64,000 nucleotides of DNA from Stenotrophomonas raiganjensis (SeqCode) (GTDB taxonomy: Bacteria > Pseudomonadota > Gammaproteobacteria > Xanthomonadales > Xanthomonadaceae), in NCBI RefSeq assembly GCF_030658505.1, contig NZ_JAUTXR010000140.1, positions 1 through 64,000 of the forward strand. Reading direction: 5' to 3'. The position numbers and the translations under genes are program-made. Positions within the stretch are counted from its first letter, which is position 1; each line of letters opens with the position of its first letter. Shown one piece after another: positions 26,428-33,681 of the stretch. The notes beneath the pieces are model-generated. The model did no database searches. It was given only the letters and a program-made list of their open reading frames with translations, and was not told the origin of the DNA.

Positions 26428-27762
26428 TTAGCCGTTCGCAGCAACGGCGGCAGCCGAGCCAGCGTCGCGCGTGCGGGTTCCGGCTTGGTTGGCGCTGCAG
26501 GCCCGTGCGTACTCGCCCAGGCACAGGCCGATGCGGTGCTGCACCAGTGCGGTGGGGGTGTTGGCCAGGGTGCCCTCGCGCACGGCGCGGTACTGCTCGG
26601 GCAGGTACTGGCTGAGCAGTACCAGCGGCGGTGCATGTTGTTCCAGGTTGGCAAACAGGGTCTGCACCGCCTGCACCAGCGCCGGTTCGCCCCAGTAGTA
26701 GCGGCAGCGGTCGCTGAAGGAATAGCGGCGCAGCAGCTGCAGCGCTGCCTCATCGCCCTGGTAGTAGGACTGCCAGTACTTCGGCTGCGCCACCATCACG
26801 TCATCCAGCACCTGCGGCAGGCGTGAACACTGCGCGGCCGGCAGCAGTTCAGCCTCGATCGCAGCCAGCGCGAACAATGCTTCGCGGTAGGCGAAGGTGG
26901 CCGCAGGACCGACCTTGAGAATGGCGAAGTGGTCGCGCACCAGCGCGTGCAGGCCGCTTTCGCGCTGGTAGTCGGTGGAATGCGCTTCGAACACGATGCG
27001 CGGCTGCTGCTCGAGGAAATCGGCCAGCGTGCTGGCGGCGGCCGCGTCGTATTCGTGCACGCTGCTGTGGTCGAAGTCCACGCCGGGCTGCACCACCATC
27101 GCGATCACGCGCTGCCATGCATCGCGCAGCTGCGGGGTATCGAATGCTTGCTGGTGGATGGCCAGGGTCTGCGCCGCGGCGGCCGGCGTGGTGACCTGCA
27201 GGCCCTCGGCCAGCGACGCCTCACCCCCGGGAATCGGCACTTCGGTACCGATCACGTAGACCGGCGGCGGCAGGCCGTGTTCGGCGGCGGTGCGCTCGGC
27301 GATCTCGGCCAGCTCGGCCGAGCGCGCAGCGACGATGGCATCGGGCAGCGGCACCGGATCGTCGGCGCAGGACATGCTGCAATCCAGATGGATCTTGTGG
27401 AAACCGGCGGCGACGTAGGCTTCGATCAGTACGCGCGCGTGGGTCATTGCCTCGGCGGCCGGGCGCTTCTGCCAGGCATTCGGGCCGAGGTGGTCACCGC
27501 CCAGGATCAGCCGCGCGCGCGGGAAACCTTCCTCATCGGCCAGCGCGCCGACGTAATCGCGGTACTGCGGCGGGGTCATGCCGGTGTAGCCGCCGAACTG
27601 GTCGACCTGGTTGGAGGTGGCCTCGATCAGCAGCACGGTGCCATGCGCAAGGGCTACGTGCATGGCTGCGCGCAGCACCTGCTCGTTGCTGCAGCAGACA
27701 CTGTACAGGCCGACGTTGGCGCCGGCGCGGTGGGAAGCAAGCAGGGTCTGCAACGGGGACAT
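26428..27762 (-). CDS. agaZ: GatZ/KbaZ/AgaZ family protein
   Basis: A 444-residue protein of the GatZ/KbaZ family. LILGGDHLGPNAWQ, GFHKIHLDCSMSC, VIGTEVPIPGGE and FEAHSTDYQ are conserved blocks. Enteric homologues are the non-catalytic partner of the GatY/KbaY tagatose-1,6-bisphosphate aldolase; the family has also been annotated as tagatose-6-phosphate kinase. No GatY-like gene is present here, so this protein either pairs with an aldolase elsewhere or works alone. ATG 27762 has GGAG eight bases upstream. It is 17 bases after the kinase gene. Confidence 0.85.
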   Translation of the reverse strand: MSPLQTLLASHRAGANVGLYSVCCSNEQVLRAAMHVALAHGTVLLIEATSNQVDQFGGYTGMTPPQYRDYVGALADEEGFPRARLILGGDHLGPNAWQKRPAAEAMTHARVLIEAYVAAGFHKIHLDCSMSCADDPVPLPDAIVAARSAELAEIAERTAAEHGLPPPVYVIGTEVPIPGGEASLAEGLQVTTPAAAAQTLAIHQQAFDTPQLRDAWQRVIAMVVQPGVDFDHSSVHEYDAAAASTLADFLEQQPRIVFEAHSTDYQRESGLHALVRDHFAILKVGPAATFAYREALFALAAIEAELLPAAQCSRLPQVLDDVMVAQPKYWQSYYQGDEAALQLLRRYSFSDRCRYYWGEPALVQAVQTLFANLEQHAPPLVLLSQYLPEQYRAVREGTLANTPTALVQHRIGLCLGEYARACSANQAGTRTRDAGSAAAVAANG

Positions 27763-27779
27763 GATCAGGCTCCGGTCGA

Positions 27780-28718
27780 TCAGGAAAACGAGGGTTGGCA
27801 GGCGAGCAGGGCAGCGCCACGTGCGCCACCGGCATCGCCGAAACGTGGCGGCACGATCGGCGGGACCTGCACGCCATTGAACAGATGGGCGGCGATGGCG
27901 GCCGGCAGCTGCTGGTACAGCGGCGCGTACTGCGAGAGTCCGCCGCCGAGCACGATCACGTGCGGGTCCAGCGCCAGCACCAGCGCAGCCAGGCTGTGGC
28001 CCAACAGGTCGCGGTGGATGTCCAGCGCGTTGCGCGCGCGGGTATCGCCAGCGTCGGCCAGCGTGATCACCGCACTGGCATCGGCAGCACTGCCGCCCAG
28101 ATGGCGTTCGATCATCGCCAGCCCGCTGCCGGACACATAGCGTTCGACGCAGCCCTGCAGGCCGCAGGCGCAGTCGATCAGCGGCAGGCCGTGGCGCTGC
28201 AGCAGATGGCCGGGCACGCTCCAGTGGCCCCATTCACCGGCCAGTCCGTTGAAGCCGGACAGCAGGCGGCCCTGCAGGCAGAACCCGCCGCCGGCACCGG
28301 TGCCGAGAATGGCACCGAACATGCTGGGGTAGCCGTCGGCGGCACCGCCGTGTGCTTCCGACAGGGCAAAGCACTGCAGGTCGTTGCCGAAGTGGAGCGG
28401 GCGCTGCAGGCGTGCCTGCAGATCCTGCGCCACGCATTGGCCGGTCAGTGCAGGCACGTTCGCGCTGAGCTGGCGACCGCTGCGGCGGTCACGCACGCCG
28501 GGCAGGGCGATGCCGATGGCCGCATCGCTGCGGCCGAGGGCGGCGTCCGCTTCGGCGACCAGCGCCACCACCGCCTGCAGGAAGCCGTCGTAGTCGCCCT
28601 GCGGCGTGGCCACGCGGCGGCGCCAGGTGACCTGCATCGCCGCATCGCACGCCACCAGCTCGATCTTGGTGCCGCCGATGTCGATGCCGTAGCAGGCGTG
28701 GGCGATCAGCTCAGCCAT
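27780..28718 (-). CDS. agaK: ROK-family amino-sugar kinase (AgaK-like)
   Basis: A 312-residue cytoplasmic sugar kinase. GIDIGGTKIELV is the phosphate-1 loop, ILGTGAGGGF the phosphate-2 loop and GEWGHW precedes the zinc motif CACGLQGCVE (C-x-C-G-x2-G-C). HFGNDLQCFALSE contains the catalytic Asp of the ROK family. With the neighbours it is expected to phosphorylate GalNAc at C6; GlcNAc or glucose kinases look alike. The start overlaps the AgaS stop by eight bases. Confidence 0.85.
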   Translation of the reverse strand: MAELIAHACYGIDIGGTKIELVACDAAMQVTWRRRVATPQGDYDGFLQAVVALVAEADAALGRSDAAIGIALPGVRDRRSGRQLSANVPALTGQCVAQDLQARLQRPLHFGNDLQCFALSEAHGGAADGYPSMFGAILGTGAGGGFCLQGRLLSGFNGLAGEWGHWSVPGHLLQRHGLPLIDCACGLQGCVERYVSGSGLAMIERHLGGSAADASAVITLADAGDTRARNALDIHRDLLGHSLAALVLALDPHVIVLGGGLSQYAPLYQQLPAAIAAHLFNGVQVPPIVPPRFGDAGGARGAALLACQPSFS

Positions 28719-29865
28719 GATGGATGGTGACGCCCTTGACGACGCGGTTGACGGTGCCGTCCGGGAACGGGTTGTCCGGGGTCAGGCCCAGTGCAGCGGA
28801 GCGCTGCAGCGCGAACAGCTGCGCAAAGCCCAGCCACACCGGTGCCAGCCACGGGTCGTCCAGTGCCGGTACGGTGAGGGTGTACTCGTCGTCGGCACCG
28901 ATATCCGAATGCGGACCGATCGCCAGCACCTGGCCAGCCACGCCGTCGCGGCGAAGCTCTTCCAGCAGGTCCTGCTCATAGCGGCGCGCCAGTGGCTGCA
29001 CGCTGCGCAGCACCACCACCAGGGTATTGCCGTCCAGCGTCGACTTCGGGCCATGACGGAAGCCCAGCGGCGTGTTGGCCAGCGCCAGGACGCGGCCAGC
29101 GGTCAGCTCCAGCACCTTCAGTGCAGACTCGCGGGCCAGCGCTTCCAGCGGCCCGCTGCCGAGGTAGATCACACGGTTGAACGGCTGCTGCGCCAGCGCC
29201 GCAACCGGTGCGTCCCACTGCGCCTGGCCTTCGCGGGCCAGCGCGGCGACCTGCTTCAGCCGTGCGACGCGGGCATCCCACGGCGAGCGGTCGAATACCG
29301 TCAGTGCAGCCAGCAGCATGCAGGTCAGGCTGCTGGTCATGGCGAAGGCGCGATCACAGCTGGCCGACGGCATCAGAAGGGTGCAGGTATCGGCACGGCC
29401 GGCACCGCGGCGGGCGAGCTCGCCATCGGCATTGCAGGTGATATCGAGGAAGCGCGCGTCATCCACATCGCTGCGCACGCGGTCCACCGCGGCCACGCTT
29501 TCCGGGCTGGAGCCACTGCGGCCGAACGACACCAGCAGGGTCGGGCGGTCGCGCTGAAGGTACAGCGCCGGGTGGGTCAGCAGGCTGGTGGTGTGCACCA
29601 CGCGCACCTCGGCCGGCCACTGTGCGTTGATCGCGTCGGCCACCATCTCGGCGATGAAGCCGGAACTGCCGGCACCGGTGAACAGCACGCGCTGGTTGGG
29701 ATCGTTGAGGCTGTCGCCGAGGAAGGCCTGCAGACGGTCGCGGGCACGCGACAGGTCCTGGGCGAGGGTTTCCCACAGCGTAGGCTGCTGGGCGATTTCG
29801 GTAGCGGTATCGGCTCCGCCCAGGCGCTGCCAGGCGGACACATCGGAAAGCAGGGTGACGTCCAT
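28711..29865 (-). CDS. agaS: SIS-domain galactosamine-6-phosphate deaminase/isomerase AgaS
   Basis: A 384-residue protein with two SIS domains: VLFTGAGSSGFIAEMVADA with VSFGRSGSSPES, and VIYLGSGPLEALARESALK. AgaS proteins convert galactosamine-6-phosphate to tagatose-6-phosphate and ammonia. The segment ANTPLGFRHGPKS is typical of this family and includes the catalytic-site His/Gly stretch. ATG 29865 fits the family start; an upstream ATG at 29895 adds ten residues and neither has a strong ribosome binding site. It is the first gene of the minus-strand operon. Confidence 0.87.
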   Translation of the reverse strand: MDVTLLSDVSAWQRLGGADTATEIAQQPTLWETLAQDLSRARDRLQAFLGDSLNDPNQRVLFTGAGSSGFIAEMVADAINAQWPAEVRVVHTTSLLTHPALYLQRDRPTLLVSFGRSGSSPESVAAVDRVRSDVDDARFLDITCNADGELARRGAGRADTCTLLMPSASCDRAFAMTSSLTCMLLAALTVFDRSPWDARVARLKQVAALAREGQAQWDAPVAALAQQPFNRVIYLGSGPLEALARESALKVLELTAGRVLALANTPLGFRHGPKSTLDGNTLVVVLRSVQPLARRYEQDLLEELRRDGVAGQVLAIGPHSDIGADDEYTLTVPALDDPWLAPVWLGFAQLFALQRSAALGLTPDNPFPDGTVNRVVKGVTIHHG

Positions 29866-29905
29866 TCGGAGGTTCCAGTTGGGCCAGCGCACCATCTGCG
29901 TTTTC

Positions 29906-30161
29906 TTTCGAAATGTCAAATAGCGAAAGTAAAAAGAAAGAAAATGTTGATGTGGGCTTTCCCGGTCACCGGGGTGGCAGGAAAACGAAAGAAGCGACGG
30001 AATGCCGTATCGCACAATGCTTAACAGGCGCCTGCAAGCGGTTACACAAAGTATTGCGACGCAACAACTTTCGTTTCAATGGAATATATCTTCCTTTTTC
30101 CTTTCAATTTGTTGACATCTTTCGAATCGCTGCCCTAGAGTCGGCCCAATCGCTTTCGAAA
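29906..30161. promoter_or_regulatory. Cluster of six TTTCG motifs, candidate AgaR operators
   Basis: In the AT-rich gap between agaS and the GH31 gene, TTTCG occurs at 29906, 30069, 30120 and 30154 on the plus strand and at 29924 and 29986 on the minus strand. Two are TTTCGTTTY (30069 plus, 29990 reading minus), the core of the AgaR consensus described in E. coli; two are the palindrome TTTCGAAA (29906-29913, 30154-30161). Their placement over the divergent promoters suits repression by the locus DeoR protein. Confidence 0.6.
30112..30141 (+). promoter_or_regulatory. Sigma70-type promoter of the GH31/receptor operon
   Basis: A perfect TTGACA (30112-30117) and TAGAGT (30136-30141) at 18-base spacing, or CTAGAG at 17. 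TTTCG motifs lie immediately before the spacer (30069), inside it (30120) and just downstream (30154), where a repressor would block it. Confidence 0.6.
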
Positions 30162-30188
30162 CGCCCGGTGAACGGGTTGGGAGTCCGC

Positions 30189-33100
30189 GTGGAAAACTGC
30201 GTTCGTCGCTCGCCGCTGATGCTGGCCCTGTTGCCGGCGTTGATGCTGGCGTCCATGCCGGCCCGGGCCGAGCCGGTCGGCAACCTGCGTTCGGTCAGCG
30301 CCAGCGCCAGTCGTGATGGCGTGCAGGGCTGGGACCTGCAGACCGACAAGGGCGCGCGCATCCGCATCGAACTGCCAGCGACCGACATCATCCGTGTGCA
30401 GGCCGGCCGCAACGGCAAACTGACCGGCGCCGGTGACAAGGCTGCGCCGATCGTACTGCCGCAGCCCAAGGCGGATGTGCAGGCACGGCTGGAGGAAGAC
30501 GCGCAGGAGATCCGCGTGCGTACCGACGCACTGGTCCTGCATGTGCAGCGACAGCCGCTGCGCCTGCGCCTGGAACGCCTGGACAACGGCCAGCCCACCC
30601 CGCTGTGGCAGGAGCTGCAGCCGCTGGACCTGGATGCCACGCAGAGCGTGCAGGTGCTGTCCTCGCAGGCCGATGAAGGCTACTTCGGTGGCGGCCAGCA
30701 GAACGGCCGCTACCAGTTCAAGGGCCGCGAGTTGGAAGTGTCCTACTCCGGCGGCTGGGAAGAGGGCGACCGCCCAAGCCCGGCGCCGATGCTGCTGAGC
30801 AGCCGCGGCTGGGGCATGCTGCGCAATACCTGGAGCGATGGCAGCTACGATCTGCGCGAAGCCGACCAGGCCACGCTGCTGCACCGCGAAGACCGCTTCG
30901 ACGCCTACTACTTCGTCGGCGCGGACCTGCCGAAGCTGATCGAACGCTACACCCAGCTGACCGGCCGCCCGAACATGGTCGCGCGCTGGGCGCTGTCCTA
31001 CGGCGACGCCGACTGCTACAACGATGGCGACAACAGCAAGAAGCCCGGCACCGTGCCCGAAGGCTGGAGCGACGGCCCGACCGGCACCACGCCCGATGTG
31101 ATCGACAGCGTGGCCAGGCAGTACCGCGCCCACGACATGCCCGGTGGCTGGATCCTGCCCAACGATGGCTATGGCTGCGGCTACAAGCAGCTGCCGGAAA
31201 CGGTGAAGGGCCTGGCCGGCTACGGCTTCCGCACCGGCCTGTGGACCGAGAACGGTGTCGACAAGATCGCCTGGGAAGTCGGCAAGGCCGGCAGCCGCGT
31301 GCAGAAGCTGGACGTGGCCTGGACCGGCAAGGGCTACCAGTTCGCGATGGATGCCAACCGCCAGGCGTTCAACGGCATCCTCGACAATTCCGATTCGCGC
31401 CCGTTCCTGTGGACGGTGATGGGTTGGGCCGGCATCCAGCGCTACGCAGTGGCGTGGACCGGCGACCAGAGCAGCAGCTGGGACTACATCCGCTGGCACG
31501 TGCCGACCCTGGTCGGTTCGGGCCTGTCCGGCATGGCCTACGCCAGCGGCGACGTCGATGCGATCTTCGGCGGCAGCGCCGAGACCTTCACCCGCGACCT
31601 GCAATGGAAGGCGTTCACGCCGGTTCTGATGGGCATGAGTGGCTGGTCGTCGAACGCACGCAAGCATCCGTGGTGGTACGACGAGCCCTACCGCAGCATC
31701 AACCGCGATTACCTGAAGTTGAAGATGCGCCTGACCCCGTACATGTACGGGCTGGTGCACGAGGCTGCGCAGACCGGCGCGCCGCCGGTGCGCGGCCTGA
31801 TGTGGGACAACCCGCGCGACCCGCACGCGCAGGACGAGACCTACAAGTACCAGTTCCTGCTCGGCCGCGACCTGCTGGTGGCGCCGGTGTACCGCAGCCA
31901 GGCGGCCAGCCGCGGCTGGCGCCGCGACATCCATCTGCCGGCCGGTGGATGGATCGACTACTGGGATGGGCGACGCGTGCAGGCCGCTGCCGATGGCCGC
32001 CAGCTCGACCGCCAGGTGGACCTGGCCACGCTGCCGGTATTCGTGCGCGCCGGTGCGATCCTGCCGATGTACCCGTCGATGCTGTTCGACGGCGAGAAGC
32101 CGCTGGATGAAGTGACCTTCGACCTGTATCCGCAGGGCGATTCGCAGTACACGCTGTACGAAGACGACGGCAACACCCGCCGCTACCAGCAGGGCGAATC
32201 GAGCACGCAGCAGATCCGCGTGCAGGCGCCGGCGCAGGGCAGTGGCCCAGTGCAGGTGCAGATCGATGCGGTGCAGGGCCAGTACAACGGCCAGCTGGCG
32301 CAGCGTCGCTATGGCCTGCGCGTGCTCAGCCGCCAGGCGCCGCGCGCGGTGCAGGCCGGTGGTCGCGCGCTGCCGGCGCTGGCCGACGCCGCCGCCTTCA
32401 ACAACGCCAACGAAGGGTGGTACTTCGATGCCCAGGAGCGCCGCGGCACGCTGCATGTGCGCACCGCCACACAGGACATCCGCCAGCCGCTGCAGCTGCA
32501 GCTGGACTTCGCGGTCACCGCCGCTGTTGCCGACGATGCCTACCCGGCCGCGCCGGTGCTGGGCCGCGAACTGCCGGCCGACAGCCTGCTGGTGGTCAAC
32601 CGCCCGGCCGAGGAGCCCGGCCATGCGCTGGAGAACGCCTTCGACGACGATCCCAACACCTGGTTCCGCAGCGTGCGCAACCAGGCCGTGCGCACCGGTG
32701 CACACGAGTGGGTGATCGGCTTTGGCGAGCGCAGGATGATCGATGGCATCGACATCGCGCCGCGCAACGACAAGAACTGGAAGCACGGCCAGGTCCGCGA
32801 CTACGAGGTGTACCTGGGCGACAGCAACGGCGAGTGGGGTGAGCCGATCGCACGTGGCCGCCTGCAGTTGAAGGAAGGCGTGCAGCGCATCACCTTCCCG
32901 GCCCACGCCGGCCGCCTGCTGCGCTTCCGCGTGCTGAGCGTGCAGAACCCCGAGGGCGATGGCGCCAGCAGCACCGACCCGATGGTCACCGCCGCGCAGG
33001 GCAGCGCCCGTGCCTACGATGCGCTGCAGCCGCGCGACGTCGGCCCGATTGCCTTGTCCACCTTCCACATCCTCGAACACCAGGAACCGGAGCGACCGGC

Positions 33101-33548
33101 CCGGCAGCGCTATCTCTCCGAGCTGCCGGTGCCGGCCGCGCTGGCCAGCCAGCTGCGCACCGACCAGTCCTTCCGTGGCGACGCCGGCATGCGCATGAAC
33201 GGCCTGCAGTTCCGCCGCGGCCTGGGCGTCGGCGCCAACAGCCGTATCGACCTGCGCCTGCAAGGTGGCTGGCACCTGCTGCGCGCCGACCTCGGCATCG
33301 ACGACGCCTGCCGCACTGCCGGTGGCCTGCAGTTCCAGGTCTGGGGTGACAACCGCCTGCTGTATGACAGCGGCCTGGTGAAGGCGCCCGGCGTGGTCAA
33401 GCCGGAGCTGGACATCCGAGGCCTTTCCACCCTGAGCCTGCGCACGCTGGGTGCGCAGGGCAGCCAACCCGCCCAGGTCTGTGCCAACTGGGCCAACGCC
33501 GTGCTGATCGGCCAGGAGGGCGACTCCGCCAGCATCGTCGCCCCATGA
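30189..33548 (+). CDS. Secreted GH31 glycoside hydrolase with C-terminal CBMs, likely alpha-N-acetylgalactosaminidase
   Basis: Large 1119-residue enzyme with a Sec signal (LMLALLPALMLASMPARAEP). Domains: N-terminal beta-sandwich to about residue 250; GH31 barrel with QKLDVAWTG (nucleophile Asp375) and AWTGDQSSSWDYIRW (acid/base Asp426); C-terminal beta-sandwiches with the DUF5110-like YTLYEDDGNTRRYQQGE; an F5/8 type C/CBM32-like module (about 805-910); and an NPCBM/CBM51-like module at the end. Similar architecture is known in GH31 alpha-N-acetylgalactosaminidases. GTG 30189 was chosen for its GGGAG and signal peptide. The operon context favours GalNAc glycans; alpha-galactosidase or alpha-glucosidase activity cannot be excluded. 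Confidence 0.82.
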   Translation: MENCVRRSPLMLALLPALMLASMPARAEPVGNLRSVSASASRDGVQGWDLQTDKGARIRIELPATDIIRVQAGRNGKLTGAGDKAAPIVLPQPKADVQARLEEDAQEIRVRTDALVLHVQRQPLRLRLERLDNGQPTPLWQELQPLDLDATQSVQVLSSQADEGYFGGGQQNGRYQFKGRELEVSYSGGWEEGDRPSPAPMLLSSRGWGMLRNTWSDGSYDLREADQATLLHREDRFDAYYFVGADLPKLIERYTQLTGRPNMVARWALSYGDADCYNDGDNSKKPGTVPEGWSDGPTGTTPDVIDSVARQYRAHDMPGGWILPNDGYGCGYKQLPETVKGLAGYGFRTGLWTENGVDKIAWEVGKAGSRVQKLDVAWTGKGYQFAMDANRQAFNGILDNSDSRPFLWTVMGWAGIQRYAVAWTGDQSSSWDYIRWHVPTLVGSGLSGMAYASGDVDAIFGGSAETFTRDLQWKAFTPVLMGMSGWSSNARKHPWWYDEPYRSINRDYLKLKMRLTPYMYGLVHEAAQTGAPPVRGLMWDNPRDPHAQDETYKYQFLLGRDLLVAPVYRSQAASRGWRRDIHLPAGGWIDYWDGRRVQAAADGRQLDRQVDLATLPVFVRAGAILPMYPSMLFDGEKPLDEVTFDLYPQGDSQYTLYEDDGNTRRYQQGESSTQQIRVQAPAQGSGPVQVQIDAVQGQYNGQLAQRRYGLRVLSRQAPRAVQAGGRALPALADAAAFNNANEGWYFDAQERRGTLHVRTATQDIRQPLQLQLDFAVTAAVADDAYPAAPVLGRELPADSLLVVNRPAEEPGHALENAFDDDPNTWFRSVRNQAVRTGAHEWVIGFGERRMIDGIDIAPRNDKNWKHGQVRDYEVYLGDSNGEWGEPIARGRLQLKEGVQRITFPAHAGRLLRFRVLSVQNPEGDGASSTDPMVTAAQGSARAYDALQPRDVGPIALSTFHILEHQEPERPARQRYLSELPVPAALASQLRTDQSFRGDAGMRMNGLQFRRGLGVGANSRIDLRLQGGWHLLRADLGIDDACRTAGGLQFQVWGDNRLLYDSGLVKAPGVVKPELDIRGLSTLSLRTLGAQGSQPAQVCANWANAVLIGQEGDSASIVAP

Positions 33549-33681
33549 CTCCCTCGTAACACCGCTCCTCCCCCCGCCCATTCCGACTACGGCCCTCATG
33601 GCCGTGGCCCGGGAGCGTTTTGCCCGCCGAACGCCCACGCGCTCACTTTTTGCGCCGCACCCCTGCCAGGAGAGAACCCCG

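Noticed and set aside
29913..30188. Upstream in-frame extension of the GH31 gene
   Set aside because: It would cover the promoter and operators, and the GTG at 30189 has GGGAG in place and starts a clean signal peptide.
33549..33681. Possible extra start region of the TonB receptor (ATG at 33598)
   Set aside because: The ATG at 33682 has AGGAGAG at ideal spacing and opens the signal peptide; the upstream part is Arg-rich and unlike a signal.
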